This document shows positions 1 through 8,671 of a DNA stretch of 64,000 nucleotides, in pieces. The stretch's first letter is position 1; each line of letters starts with the position of its first letter. The stretch covers positions 1 to 64,000 of the forward strand of contig JAVJVZ010000077.1 in NCBI GenBank assembly GCA_040220855.1. The letters are read 5' to 3'. The DNA is from JACKNG01 sp040220855 (lineage in GTDB: Bacteria > Pseudomonadota > Gammaproteobacteria > Ga0077536). The notes beneath the pieces were generated by a model, which did no database searches, was not told the DNA's origin, and was given only the letters and a program-made list of their open reading frames with translations. The position numbers and the translations under genes were made by a program.

Positions 1-257
1 CGAAGCGCCGCTGGCGACGGCTCTCGCCGATCGGCTGGCATTGGTGCTGGCGCTCGACGGCGTGCGCGTCGCCGCCGGGCTCGACGAACTGCCGGATCCT
101 GCCGCGGTCGTCGGCGCGCACGCTTGGCAACTGCGCGCGCGCGGCGACGACCGCGGCAGGATCCGGCAGTTCGTCGAGCCCGGCGGCGACGCGCACGCCG
201 TCGAGCGCCAGCACCAATGCCAGCCGATCGGCGAGAGCCGTCGCCAGCGGCGCTTCG
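1..257. repeat. Fold-back inverted repeat at the window edge, probable artefact
   Basis: Bases 1-113 are the exact reverse complement of 145-257, leaving a spacer of 31 bases. The plus strand from base 2 reads the same BchD residues (APLATALADRLALVLALDG and onward) that the minus strand encodes at 257-145, so one piece of bchD is present twice in opposite orientations. A perfect, long, coding-sequence palindrome at the very end of a sequence is typical of a chimeric read or fold-back assembly end rather than biology. The genuine bchD sequence probably ends near base 114. Confidence 0.85.
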
Positions 258-703
258 TCGGCGTAGCTCTCGTCGAGTGCGACAACGGCAAAGCGCGCCG
301 CGCAGTGGCGTGTCATGCCATCGCGCTCGAGCGTCACCGACTGCGTGTCGAGCGCACCGGCGATGATGCCGAGCGCGGTCGCGCCGAGGCGCTCGGCGGT
401 CGCCAGTACCACGCACCCTCCGTCGGCGGCGGCAAGCACCCCCCGCGTGGCGAGTGGCCGTCCGGCGGCGAGGGTCGCGGCGAGGTCCAGCCCGCCGAGC
501 AGGCCCGCCGCATCGACCTGTGCCGGTACGCGCTGCCACGGCGCGTCCGGGAGCAGACCCGCGAGCAGCCGCAACCAGGCTTCGCGCGCCGGCCCTGGCC
601 GCGCCCGCAACACCGCGCCGAGACGTGGCTCGATCGCGAGCAGGTAAGCCGCCTGCACCGCCTCCTGCCACGGCCCGGGATCGTAACCGGGCGGCGCGGT
701 CAC
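1..703 (-). CDS. bchD: Magnesium chelatase subunit D (BchD), N-terminal part
   Basis: BchD forms the AAA+ motor of magnesium chelatase with BchI and drives Mg2+ insertion into protoporphyrin IX by BchH, the first committed step to bacteriochlorophyll. The start is a GTG at 703 that overlaps the bchI stop in a GTGA arrangement. The protein begins VTAPPGYDPGPWQEAVQAAY and has the degenerate AAA-like N-terminal domain of BchD, with no intact Walker A. It is the last gene of the bchF-to-bchD run. About 234 codons are present against a usual 550-600, so the C-terminal half with the integrin I domain is missing. Reading is trustworthy only to about base 114, because the last 113 bases belong to the inverted repeat. 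Confidence 0.88.
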   Translation of the reverse strand, partial: MTAPPGYDPGPWQEAVQAAYLLAIEPRLGAVLRARPGPAREAWLRLLAGLLPDAPWQRVPAQVDAAGLLGGLDLAATLAAGRPLATRGVLAAADGGCVVLATAERLGATALGIIAGALDTQSVTLERDGMTRHCAARFAVVALDESYADEAPLATALADRLALVLALDGVRVAAGLDELPDPAAVVAARAQLPSVRADDRGRIRQFVEPGGDAHAVERQHQCQPIGESRRQRRF

Positions 704-1731
704 GGCGCGAACTGCTCCGCCAGTGCGCGCTCGACACGCGTCGTCGAACCGACCTCGTCGAGCGGATTGCGTCGCAAGCGATGGCGCAGGGCCATGGCGG
801 CCACGCCGCGCAGATGCTGCTCGGCGACAGCATCGTCGCCGTCGAGCGCGGCCAGCGCACGTGCCGCGCGCACCAGGGTCAGTTCGCCGCGCAGGCCATC
901 GGTGCCGAGTGCGAGGCACAGGCTCGCGGCGCGTTCCAGCGCGGCATCGTCCACGGTGACCTCGGCGAGCCGTTGACGCGCGCGCTCGAGGCGTCGCCGC
1001 GTGCGCCCCTCCTGGCGCGCATAGCGCGCCACGAAGGCAGCGGGATCGCGATCGAAGGCATCCCTCCGGCGCACCACTTCGACGCGGGTGGCAAGCTCGC
1101 GCGGCGCGCTGACCTCGACCGCGAGACCGAAGCGATCGAGCAGCTGCGGCCGCAACTCGCCCTCTTCCGGGTTGCCGCTGCCGACGAGCACGAAGCGCGC
1201 CGGGTGGCGCATGCTGAGTCCCTCGCGTTCGACCAGATTCTCACCCGACGCAGCGACGTCGAGCAGCAGGTCGACGAGGTGGTCCTCGAGCAGGTTGACC
1301 TCGTCGATGTAGAGGAAGCCGCGATGGGCGCGCGCCAGCAGGCCGGGCTGAAAGACCTTCTCGCCATGGACCAGCGCGCGCTCGAGATCGAGCGCGCCGA
1401 CCACGCGATCCTCGGTGGCGCCAAGCGGCAGGTCGACCACCGGTACCGGCACGCGCCGCGTGCGGCGTCCGTCACAGGCGTCGCACAGCCCTGCGCCTTC
1501 GCCCGGCGCACAGTGATAGACACAGCCCTCCTGCACCGGCATCTGCGGCAGCAGGGCGGCGAGCGCACGCACCGCGGTCGACTTGCCGGTGCCGCGGTCG
1601 CCGAGTACGAGTACGCCGCCGATGCCGGCGTCGACGGCCGCCAGCAGCAGCGCCAGCTTGACCTCGTCCTGGCCGACGATCGCACTGAACGGAAAGACCG
1701 GGCGAGTCCCGGCGCCGGTTGCTGTGCTCAT
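700..1731 (-). CDS. bchI: Magnesium chelatase ATPase subunit I (BchI)
   Basis: This is the AAA+ ATPase subunit of magnesium chelatase, acting with BchD and BchH in the cytoplasm. At 343 residues it matches the usual 335-350. Visible motifs are Walker A GDRGTGKST at residues 44-52, Walker B FLYIDEVNLL at 139-148, and the sensor/arginine region around GSGNPEEGELRPQLLDRFG at about 197-215. The ATG at 1731 overlaps the puhE stop (ATGA), and its own stop overlaps the GTG of bchD, so translation is probably coupled. Its position at the end of the puh operon differs from the Rhodobacter arrangement, where bchID sits with crtA and bchO. Confidence 0.97.
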   Translation of the reverse strand: MSTATGAGTRPVFPFSAIVGQDEVKLALLLAAVDAGIGGVLVLGDRGTGKSTAVRALAALLPQMPVQEGCVYHCAPGEGAGLCDACDGRRTRRVPVPVVDLPLGATEDRVVGALDLERALVHGEKVFQPGLLARAHRGFLYIDEVNLLEDHLVDLLLDVAASGENLVEREGLSMRHPARFVLVGSGNPEEGELRPQLLDRFGLAVEVSAPRELATRVEVVRRRDAFDRDPAAFVARYARQEGRTRRRLERARQRLAEVTVDDAALERAASLCLALGTDGLRGELTLVRAARALAALDGDDAVAEQHLRGVAAMALRHRLRRNPLDEVGSTTRVERALAEQFAP

Positions 1732-2558
1732 CGTGCTCCTCCTTCGAGCTCTTTGGGCGCCACCATCGGCGCCGCGCTGCCGACCTCGGTGGAGGTGCGG
1801 CGGCGCAGGGCCAGGGCCCAGCGCCACAGCGCGGCGTCCTCGAGCGGGACCACCAGGAACCAGTGCTCGAGTACACCGAGCGCGCTCAGCGCGGCGAGCA
1901 GCGTGCAGGCAACCTGGGCCTGCGAGCCGGGCGCCGCGGCGAACGCGGCCTCGGCCAGCGCCGCGGTGGCAAGCGTGGCGACGGTAATGGAAAGCGGGAA
2001 CAACCAGTTCATCGCGCGGCGCGTGATGAAGGTCTTGAGATAGTCGAGCTGCTCCGGCAGGAACTCCTCGTTCAGGTTGGGCACGCCTAGATAGATGTTG
2101 AGCTTCGAACTCCAGCGCATCAGCCACAATACGAGGAAGGTCCAGGCGGCCACGCGGTTCGGCGTCCCCGCAGTCACCAACAGCAGCACGACGCCGGCGG
2201 CGACCACCGCGAGTTCGTGCCACAGGCTGGTGCCGACAGCAAGCAGGAAACGGCGCGCACCGCGCACGCCCGGTGGGCACGGGCGTGTCCAGGGACCGGT
2301 CACGACGCCCATCAGGTAGGCCATCTCGATCCAGCCCCACACCGCGAGGCCACCGGTGAAGCCGATATAGGCGGCAGCCGCATCGTCCCGCGTGCTGGTG
2401 CCGAGCACGGCAAGGAAGGCGAGCAGCGTGAGCGCGCCGGCGCCGAGCAGCGACCAGCGGAAGGTGTGCCGCGGCAGGCTGTCGAGGAACAGGATCAGGC
2501 CGGTGCTCAGCCACCAGACGAGCAACACGTAGAGCAGTGGTACGGCGAGGTCGGCCAC
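1728..2558 (-). CDS. puhE: Photosynthetic complex assembly protein PuhE
   Basis: PuhE (DUF3623) is a polytopic membrane protein needed for normal reaction-centre and light-harvesting 1 assembly; its biochemistry is unresolved. The 276-residue product has about seven hydrophobic segments and the conserved stretch KLNIYLGVPNLNEEFLPEQL in its C-terminal half. I chose the GTG at 2558, which gives a start of (M)ADLAVPLLYVLLVWW directly on the first membrane helix and lies 13 bases after the acsF stop. An upstream in-frame ATG at 2984 would lie deep inside acsF and is unlikely. The stop overlaps the bchI start. Confidence 0.92.
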   Translation of the reverse strand: MADLAVPLLYVLLVWWLSTGLILFLDSLPRHTFRWSLLGAGALTLLAFLAVLGTSTRDDAAAAYIGFTGGLAVWGWIEMAYLMGVVTGPWTRPCPPGVRGARRFLLAVGTSLWHELAVVAAGVVLLLVTAGTPNRVAAWTFLVLWLMRWSSKLNIYLGVPNLNEEFLPEQLDYLKTFITRRAMNWLFPLSITVATLATAALAEAAFAAAPGSQAQVACTLLAALSALGVLEHWFLVVPLEDAALWRWALALRRRTSTEVGSAAPMVAPKELEGGAR

Positions 2559-2571
2559 GGCTAGAGCACGC

Positions 2572-3630
2572 TCACCAGGCCGGCGCCATGCGCACGTCGC
2601 GCGGCAGTTCGTTGGGTCGCGTCGGCAGGCAGTACAGGCGCGCGAACGTGGCGAATGCGGCCACCCCACAAGCGGCGCGACGCAATGCGCCGAGCACGCC
2701 GCCGCGCTGGCGCGCGTCCTCGTTGGCGCGCGCGATACGGCACAGGCGCTCGAGTCCACGGCGGAACACGGGATGGTCGATGTCGAGCACGAGCGGGAAG
2801 ATCTGGCGCGAAATCTCGTTGGTGACGCTGAACACCTGGTAGTCGTAGGCGGTCGGATCGAGCCCGAGCGCGGCATGGAAGGCCGGCCGGGAATGGTCGC
2901 GCACGTACATCGTGGCGTAGACGGCGAGCAGGAAGAAACGGATCCACAGACGATTGGTGCCACGCAGGAGCGCGGGATCGGCACGCATGATCAGCGCGAA
3001 CGCCTCACCATGGCGAAACTCGTCGTTGCACCAGGCCTCGAACCAATCGAAGATCGGATGAAAGCGCAGTTCGGGATTGCGCTGCACCTGGCGGAAGATC
3101 GTGATGTAGCGCGCGTAGCCGATCTTCTCGGACAGGTAGGTCGCGTAGAGGATGAACTTGGGGCGAAAGAATGTGTACTTCTTGGCCTTGCGCAGAAAGC
3201 CGAGGTCGACACCACGCCCGAATTCCTTCAAGGCCTGGTTGATGAAACCCGCGTGACGTGACTCGTCGCGCGCCATGTAGCCCATCAGCGCACGCACCTC
3301 GGGATTGTTCACCTTGCCCTTGATGTCCGCATAGAGCACGCAGCCGGAGAACTCGGACGTCACCGAGGTGACGAGGAAATCGAGGAACTCCTTCTGCAGT
3401 TCTTCGGGCAGGTCCTCCAGGCGCACGCCGAAGGCGGCTTCGCGCTCGAAATGACGGCGGTTGTTGTCGGCCCGGAACTCGGCCATCAGGGCGTCCCACT
3501 CCGCGCGCACGGGCGTGACGTCGAGGGCGTCCATGGCGGCGAAATCGGTGGTGTAGAAGCGCGGCGAGAGAATCGTCTCGGTGCGCGCGTGGTCGGTGCT
3601 GGTCGCAGCCGTGGCAGTGCTTGCGGTCAT
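2572..3630 (-). CDS. acsF: Aerobic Mg-protoporphyrin IX monomethyl ester cyclase AcsF
   Basis: AcsF is the O2-dependent diiron enzyme that closes ring E, converting Mg-protoporphyrin IX monomethyl ester to divinyl protochlorophyllide. The 352-residue protein is full length (family about 350-360). It shows the carboxylate-bridged diiron motifs: an EXXH in ARDESRHAGF and another in CNDEFRHGEAFA. The ATG at 3630 begins MTASTATAAT with GGGGAGAGAATGAC just upstream. The gene follows puhC by one base and precedes puhE, the AcsF-PuhE order common in beta- and gammaproteobacteria. No anaerobic bchE is visible here, so bacteriochlorophyll synthesis probably depends on oxygen unless bchE lies elsewhere. 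Confidence 0.97.
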   Translation of the reverse strand: MTASTATAATSTDHARTETILSPRFYTTDFAAMDALDVTPVRAEWDALMAEFRADNNRRHFEREAAFGVRLEDLPEELQKEFLDFLVTSVTSEFSGCVLYADIKGKVNNPEVRALMGYMARDESRHAGFINQALKEFGRGVDLGFLRKAKKYTFFRPKFILYATYLSEKIGYARYITIFRQVQRNPELRFHPIFDWFEAWCNDEFRHGEAFALIMRADPALLRGTNRLWIRFFLLAVYATMYVRDHSRPAFHAALGLDPTAYDYQVFSVTNEISRQIFPLVLDIDHPVFRRGLERLCRIARANEDARQRGGVLGALRRAACGVAAFATFARLYCLPTRPNELPRDVRMAPAW

Positions 3631-3631
3631 G

Positions 3632-4153
3632 TCATTCTCTCCCCAGGGATTCCATCGTCTGGCCAGGCGCGACGGCGGCCAGCGCGGCAGGCGTGCCGGG
3701 AGCGTCGCGGGTGGCGTCGAAGAGGCGCCGGAAAGCGCCGAAGTTGGTCGGCCCGAAGGCGCCGAGGTCGGCGCCGCGGCCGGTCGCCGGATCGGTGATG
3801 GTGAGGCGGCCGTCGGCCCAGCGCTCGAGCCGGTAAGGCACTTCCTGCGCGACCCCGCGGCGCTTGCGCTCGCGCGCGAGTCCGCGCAGCACACCGCGGA
3901 CGAAGCCATCACCGCCCGGCGCGAGGACGTGTGCCGGTTGCGCATCACCGACGAGGAAGACATCGATGCCGCCATCGGCGCGATCGGCGAAGCGCAGGTC
4001 GCGCAGTTCCACCCGCGCGGTGTCGGCCATGCGGGTCGTGCCGATCCCGGTGGTACGGGCAAGCAGTGACGCGACCAGCGCGAGCACGACGAGTGCGCCG
4101 GCCGCCCACAACACGCTGGCAGGAAAGCCGCCCGAATGGGGTGCGCGACTCAT
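3632..4153 (-). CDS. puhC: Photosynthetic complex assembly protein PuhC
   Basis: PuhC is a membrane-anchored protein with a periplasmic domain that supports assembly of the RC-LH1 core complex. The 173-residue product has one N-terminal transmembrane segment (SVLWAAGALVVLALVASLLA, about residues 13-32) followed by a soluble domain containing the family-typical GDAQPAHVLAPGGDGFVRGV and a C-terminal FRRLFDATRD. The start MSRAPHSGGF at 4153 overlaps the puhB stop by four bases. Longer upstream starts would run into puhB. The stop lies two bases from the acsF ATG. Confidence 0.93.
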   Translation of the reverse strand: MSRAPHSGGFPASVLWAAGALVVLALVASLLARTTGIGTTRMADTARVELRDLRFADRADGGIDVFLVGDAQPAHVLAPGGDGFVRGVLRGLARERKRRGVAQEVPYRLERWADGRLTITDPATGRGADLGAFGPTNFGAFRRLFDATRDAPGTPAALAAVAPGQTMESLGRE

Positions 4154-4788
4154 GCCGCGACCGCTCTCGCGCCGAGCGTCGCAGCCGCCGCGTCGCTTAC
4201 CGTCGGCGCCGCGCTGTGCTCGAGCGCGGCGGCGAGCACGCCCGCCACGGTCGCGACATCGGCCACGCCGCGCAGTGCCGGGCGCGGGCGCGTGAAATGC
4301 CAGCGCGCCACGCACGGCCACATGTGCACGTAACCGACGCGCTCACCGGCCGCAAGGCTGAGCGCGATATCACCGCAACCCCGCGCGGTGACTCTCACCG
4401 CGGCGGCTTCGATGACGTTGAACGGCAGGTTCACGTTCAAGGGCAGCGCCAGTCCGAAGCGCAGCACGATACGCCGGTTGGTGATCGTGTAGACCGTGGT
4501 CCTGGCATACAGCCGGGCAAACAACGTCACCAGGCCGAGCGCGACCAGGGCCAGCACCACGGTGCCGGCAACAGCCGCACCGACACTGCCTGCGTCGAGG
4601 CCGACCGACCAGGCGTCGAAGGCCTGCCAGGCGATCACCAGCGTGAAGTAGATCGCCAGCGCGCGACGGAAGAAGACATCGCGCGCCAGCGCCCGCGCGT
4701 CCGGTTCACCCTGCCACAGGATGCGCTCGCCGGCAGGGAGGAACTCGGGCAGACCGTGCACCGGCTCGAACTCGTGCTCGTCGCTCAC
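4150..4788 (-). CDS. puhB: Photosynthetic complex assembly protein PuhB
   Basis: PuhB is a dimeric membrane assembly factor for the reaction centre with a PH-like domain. The product is 212 residues. It starts with the typical acidic segment and PAGERILWQGEPD (about 19-31), followed by two to three membrane helices (about 45-105) and the PH-like motif VYTITNRRIVLRFGLALPLN. The ATG at 4788 overlaps the puhA stop in an ATGA, and its stop overlaps puhC in the same way. The order puhA-puhB-puhC is the classical one. Confidence 0.95.
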   Translation of the reverse strand: MSDEHEFEPVHGLPEFLPAGERILWQGEPDARALARDVFFRRALAIYFTLVIAWQAFDAWSVGLDAGSVGAAVAGTVVLALVALGLVTLFARLYARTTVYTITNRRIVLRFGLALPLNVNLPFNVIEAAAVRVTARGCGDIALSLAAGERVGYVHMWPCVARWHFTRPRPALRGVADVATVAGVLAAALEHSAAPTVSDAAAATLGARAVAA

Positions 4789-5597
4789 AGCAGCGGCTCC
4801 TGGCGGGCGCGATCGGCGTACAGGAAGCCAGCGCCGAAGTACGCCACGGCCCGCTCCTCCTCGAGCAGGGTCACCTGGTCGGATTCCCGACGCACCGGGG
4901 CGCCGGCGAAGTGCTCACCCTTGACCGCGAGCACCCGTACGCGCCGGCGCGCACCGTCGACCTGGGCGAAGTTCACCGGCAGCAGGATACTGCGCAGCGG
5001 TTGTTCGCCACCGGCTTCGGCCGCGGCGCCGGCGCCGACCTCCGCTGCAACCTCCACTTCGAGGTAGCGGAACATGACGTCGGCGCGGTCGAGCCACAGG
5101 TCGCGGACGACGCCGCCGGCAACGCCGTCGCAGCCGTATACCGTCATGCCGCGCGGGTCGGGATCGCGCGCCTCGACGCCGAAACCCGGCGCTGCGCGCA
5201 GCGGCACGATCTTGGGCGCACCGTCAACCGTGAGATCCGGCACGTCGGCACGCTCGGCCCAGGCGCCCGGACCGACGCCGGCCTGCATCGGGTCGCCCTC
5301 CGGCACGAGCGGTGCACCCGGCCATGGCGCGGCCGGGTGCGCGGCCAGGCTGCGCGTATCACGCGCGCCGTCCGGCTTGCTCACGACGTGGTCGCCATGC
5401 AGGGGCACGAAGGTCTTGGGTCGCGGAACGAACAGGAAGCCCGGGTCCGCACCCGGTCCCTTTTCGTTCTCCAGCGGATAACCCTCGCGACGATCTTCGC
5501 GCCGCAGGTAGACGATGAGACCGAAGAAGAAGGCCCAGAACACGTACAGGACGAGTTGGGCGACATCGATGTACTCGGTGATGGCTCCGGTTTCCAT
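4785..5597 (-). CDS. puhA: Photosynthetic reaction centre H subunit
   Basis: The H subunit caps the cytoplasmic face of the reaction centre and shapes proton delivery to quinone QB. The product is 270 residues (family about 250-260). It has the short N-terminal periplasmic tail, one transmembrane helix (VAQLVLYVFWAFFFGLIVYL, residues 12-31) and then RREDRREGYPLE, the strongly conserved junction. The cytoplasmic PRC-barrel-like domain shows YGCDGVAGGVVRDLWLDRAD and ILLPVNFAQVDGARRRVRV. GGAGG lies just ahead of the ATG at 5597. It is separated from lhaA by 26 bases, one of the larger gaps in the run. The L and M subunits are not in this window. Confidence 0.97.
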   Translation of the reverse strand: METGAITEYIDVAQLVLYVFWAFFFGLIVYLRREDRREGYPLENEKGPGADPGFLFVPRPKTFVPLHGDHVVSKPDGARDTRSLAAHPAAPWPGAPLVPEGDPMQAGVGPGAWAERADVPDLTVDGAPKIVPLRAAPGFGVEARDPDPRGMTVYGCDGVAGGVVRDLWLDRADVMFRYLEVEVAAEVGAGAAAEAGGEQPLRSILLPVNFAQVDGARRRVRVLAVKGEHFAGAPVRRESDQVTLLEEERAVAYFGAGFLYADRARQEPLL

Positions 5598-5623
5598 TTG
5601 CAGTTCCTCCGACGGCAGAGCCG

Positions 5624-7051
5624 TTAGCTGGGCAGTTCGGCGAGTCCCAGCCGCCCGGCCGTGGAGGCCGTGCGCGCGGGGTCGCGCCGTACGAGGGGAC
5701 CGATCGCGACCAGCGCCGCGAACAGCAGAATGATCTCGAGGTGGAAGACCACCACGTAGCCGGCCGCGTCACTGCGCATGCCGGCACCGAGCAGGCCGCT
5801 CGTACCGAGCGTGCTGACGACATCGCGCAGGACGCCGCCGAGGGCAATGCCGAGGCCCGCCGCAGTCGCCTGGGCGGCACCCCAGGCGCCGAGCGCAAGG
5901 CCGCTGGCGCCGTGCTGATCGCGCGCCATTGCGCTGGTCAGCGTGGCGACGGCGAACAGGCCGGCGCCGAACCCGATCAGGAAAGCGCCAGCGCCGAGCA
6001 GTGGTACGGCATGCAGGGGCGCCGCGAACACCACCGCGAAGAACGCCGCGACGCCGGCCAGGGCGCCCAGCGCGGCAAGGCGATGGACGTCGGCGCCGAC
6101 GCCGAGGCGACGCGCGGCGTAGGCGAAGGCGGCCAGCGATCCGCCGGCGAACAGCGCGGTCAGGACGGTGGTGCCGCTCACCGAGAGACCGAGCACGGCC
6201 GCGCCGTAGGGCTCGAGCAGCACTTCCTGCATGCTGAACGCTGCCGAGCCCAGGGCCACTGCGCAGAGGAAGCGGCGAAAGCCCGGCGTGCGGCACAGGC
6301 CGCGCCATGCTTCGCCGAAAGGTGGCGCCAGCGGCGCCTGCCTGGCGGGGCGACGGGTTTCCTGCTTCCACAGCGCAATCACGTTGAGCACGATGGTGAG
6401 CAGGGCAGCGCCCTGGACGACCTTGACCAGTCGCAGCTGACTGAATTCCTCGAGCAGCACGCTCGCGGCGAGTGCGCTGGCGACGGTGCCGAGCAGCAGC
6501 ATGACGTAGAGCAGGGCGACCACGCGCGGGCGCGTGTCGGGGCCGGCGAGATCGCCGGCGAGCGCGAGCCCGGCAGTCTGCGTCGTATGCAGTCCGACGC
6601 CGACGAGGAGAAATGCCAGCGCCGCGCCGGCCTGGCCGATCCAGGCCGGGCCGTGGGTATCGCCTGACAGCACGATGAGCGCGAACGGCATGATCGCGAA
6701 GCCGCCGAACTGCAGCAGCGAGCCGAACCAGATGTAGGGCACGCGGCGCCATCCGAGCGCCGAGCGGTGGGTATCGGAACGATGCCCGATGAGTGCGCGG
6801 AACGGCGCTGCCACGACCGGCAAAGCCAGCATCACCGCGACCAGCGACGCCGGCACGCCGAGCTCGATGATCATCACGCGGTTGAGCACCCCGCCGAGCA
6901 GGACCAGCGCCATGCCGACGCTGACCTGGAACAGGCCTAGCCGCAGCAGGCGAGCCAGCGGCAGGGTCTCGCTGGCGGCATCGGCGAACGGCAGGTAGCG
7001 CGTTGCTACCAACGTCCAGCCACGCGCCAGGCGCTCGTTCAGGCGGCGCAT
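5624..7051 (-). CDS. lhaA: Light-harvesting 1 assembly protein LhaA (PucC/BCD family MFS)
   Basis: LhaA is a twelve-helix major facilitator superfamily protein of the BCD/PucC family, thought to shepherd bacteriochlorophyll into LH1. The 475-residue product starts MRRLNERLARGWTLVATRYLPFADA, then runs through alternating membrane segments. Family signatures are LNRVMIIELGVPASLVAVML and APFRALIGHRSDTHRSALGWRRVPYIWFG after helix 2. The start overlaps the end of bchM by 13 bases. A second, shorter paralogue lies at 19209-20561 next to bchG; the position between bchM and puhA identifies this one as LhaA. Confidence 0.94.
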   Translation of the reverse strand: MRRLNERLARGWTLVATRYLPFADAASETLPLARLLRLGLFQVSVGMALVLLGGVLNRVMIIELGVPASLVAVMLALPVVAAPFRALIGHRSDTHRSALGWRRVPYIWFGSLLQFGGFAIMPFALIVLSGDTHGPAWIGQAGAALAFLLVGVGLHTTQTAGLALAGDLAGPDTRPRVVALLYVMLLLGTVASALAASVLLEEFSQLRLVKVVQGAALLTIVLNVIALWKQETRRPARQAPLAPPFGEAWRGLCRTPGFRRFLCAVALGSAAFSMQEVLLEPYGAAVLGLSVSGTTVLTALFAGGSLAAFAYAARRLGVGADVHRLAALGALAGVAAFFAVVFAAPLHAVPLLGAGAFLIGFGAGLFAVATLTSAMARDQHGASGLALGAWGAAQATAAGLGIALGGVLRDVVSTLGTSGLLGAGMRSDAAGYVVVFHLEIILLFAALVAIGPLVRRDPARTASTAGRLGLAELPS

Positions 7052-7749
7052 CGGCGGACCAGCTCCTGCGCCTGCGACGTGTAGAAGCCGCTCGCGACGC
7101 GCACGCTGCGCGCGGCCTGCCAGGCGCCGAGCGCGGGTTCGTCGGCAAGTGCCCGGGCCAGCGTGCGCGCGGCGACCGGCTCGATGGCGGGCGCGCGGTC
7201 GCCGCGCGGAAACAGGCGACCACCGGCGTGCATCAGCCCGAGCAGGAAGGTGCGGGGCGCGAAGGTGAAGAGGATCGAGCGGTCGACCACCGCGCCGAGC
7301 GCAGCGAGCGCGGCGACGACGTCCTGCGGGCGGTAGTGGATCAGCGAGTCCATCGCCACCGCGTGATCGAAGCGGCCGAGATCCTGCGTCGCGAAATCGC
7401 CGACGACGAACGAAACCCGCCCGGCGAGCGATGCCGGCAGGCGCTCGCGCGCGGTGGCGACGAGATTCGCCGCGACGTCGATGGCAACCACCTCGGCGCC
7501 GCGTTGCGCGGCCTCGACGGCAAGCGCGCCGGTCCCGCAGCCGGCATCGAGCAGTCGCACGCCGTCGAGGTCGCGCGGCAGCCAGTCGAGCAGGGTGCGG
7601 CGCATCGCGTCGCGCCCCGCACGCACGGTGGCACGGATACGCGAGACCGGCGCGTCGGACGTGAGCCGCGCCCAGGCCTCGGCCGCGGTCTCGTCGAAAT
7701 AGGTCTCGAGCTCGCGGCGGCGGGTGTGCCAGGAAAGCGTGGTCGGCAT
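7039..7749 (-). CDS. bchM: Mg-protoporphyrin IX methyltransferase BchM
   Basis: BchM methylates the ring C propionate of Mg-protoporphyrin IX using S-adenosylmethionine, producing the AcsF substrate. The 236-residue protein has the class I methyltransferase glycine motif LLDAGCGTGAL (about residues 66-76), followed by acidic VVAIDVAANLV, and the family segment VAMDSLIHYRPQD. The chosen ATG at 7749 (MPTTLSWHTRRRELETYF) matches family N-termini; a longer start at 7812 would overlap bchL. It follows bchL by ten bases and overlaps lhaA. Confidence 0.95.
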   Translation of the reverse strand: MPTTLSWHTRRRELETYFDETAAEAWARLTSDAPVSRIRATVRAGRDAMRRTLLDWLPRDLDGVRLLDAGCGTGALAVEAAQRGAEVVAIDVAANLVATARERLPASLAGRVSFVVGDFATQDLGRFDHAVAMDSLIHYRPQDVVAALAALGAVVDRSILFTFAPRTFLLGLMHAGGRLFPRGDRAPAIEPVAARTLARALADEPALGAWQAARSVRVASGFYTSQAQELVRRCAA

Positions 7750-7759
7750 CGCGGCTTCC

Positions 7760-8671
7760 TCAATCGAAACCGAGCAGGTCGAAGATGTCGCGATCGCGCA
7801 TCGGGTGCGCATCCTGCGGGTCGGTGCCGGCCCATAGCGCGGCAGCCAGCCGCAGGTACTCGTTCTGTACCGCGGTGAGTTCGGGCGACTCCTCCATCTC
7901 GAACAGCGTGCTCTTCTTCAGGCGGCTGCGGCGGATGACATCGAGATCGGGGAAATGCGCGAGCATGCCGAGGCCGGCCTCGCCGTTGAAACGATCGATC
8001 TGGTCGGTCGCCGCGCTGCGGTTGGCGATGACGCCGCCGAGACGCACGCGGTAGTTCTTCGACTTCGCCTGGATGGCGGCAACGATGCGATTCATCGCGA
8101 AAATCGAGTCGAAGTCGTTGGCAGTGACGATGAGGGCGCGCTCGGCATGCTGCAGCGGTGCCGCGAAGCCGCCGCAGACGACATCACCCAGCACGTCGAA
8201 GATGACCACGTCGGTGTCTTCGAGCAGGTGGTGTTCCTTGAGCAGCTTGACGGTCTGGCCGACCACGTAGCCGCCGCAGCCGGTGCCGGCCGGCGGGCCG
8301 CCGGCCTCGACGCACATGACACCGTTGTAGCCCTGGTAGACGAAGTCCTCGAGACGCAGCTCCTCGGGATGGAAGTCGACCGCTTCGAGCGCGTCGATGA
8401 CCGTCGGCACCAGCTGCTTGGTCAGCGTGAACGTGGAGTCGTGCTTGGGATCGCAACCGATCTGCAGCACGCGCTTGCCGAGCTTGGAGAAGGCGACCGA
8501 CAGGTTCGACGAAGTGGTGCTCTTGCCGATGCCGCCCTTGCCATAGACGGCGAACACCTTGGCGCCGTCGATGGCGACGCGGTCGTCCATCTGGACCTGC
8601 ACGCTGCCCTCGCCGTCCGGCGGTGAGCCTGTCCGGCGGATACTCGATACGGGAACGGTCGTGACATTCAT
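7760..8671 (-). CDS. bchL: Light-independent protochlorophyllide reductase ATP-binding protein BchL
   Basis: BchL is the NifH-like iron protein that delivers electrons to the BchN-BchB complex for dark reduction of ring D. The 303-residue protein has the P-loop YGKGGIGKSTT (residues 43-53), the switch CDPKHDSTFTL, and the two cysteines per subunit that bridge the [4Fe-4S] cluster across the dimer: C132 in PAGTGCGGYV and C166 in LGDVVCGGFA. The start at 8671 overlaps the bchH stop (ATGA). About 30 residues of poorly conserved sequence precede the P-loop domain, as in other proteobacterial BchL. Confidence 0.97.
   Translation of the reverse strand: MNVTTVPVSSIRRTGSPPDGEGSVQVQMDDRVAIDGAKVFAVYGKGGIGKSTTSSNLSVAFSKLGKRVLQIGCDPKHDSTFTLTKQLVPTVIDALEAVDFHPEELRLEDFVYQGYNGVMCVEAGGPPAGTGCGGYVVGQTVKLLKEHHLLEDTDVVIFDVLGDVVCGGFAAPLQHAERALIVTANDFDSIFAMNRIVAAIQAKSKNYRVRLGGVIANRSAATDQIDRFNGEAGLGMLAHFPDLDVIRRSRLKKSTLFEMEESPELTAVQNEYLRLAAALWAGTDPQDAHPMRDRDIFDLLGFD

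Noticed and set aside
41..976. Plus-strand open frame starting with BchD-like residues
   Set aside because: The BchD-like part comes from the fold-back copy at 1-113. The rest is antisense to bchD and bchI.
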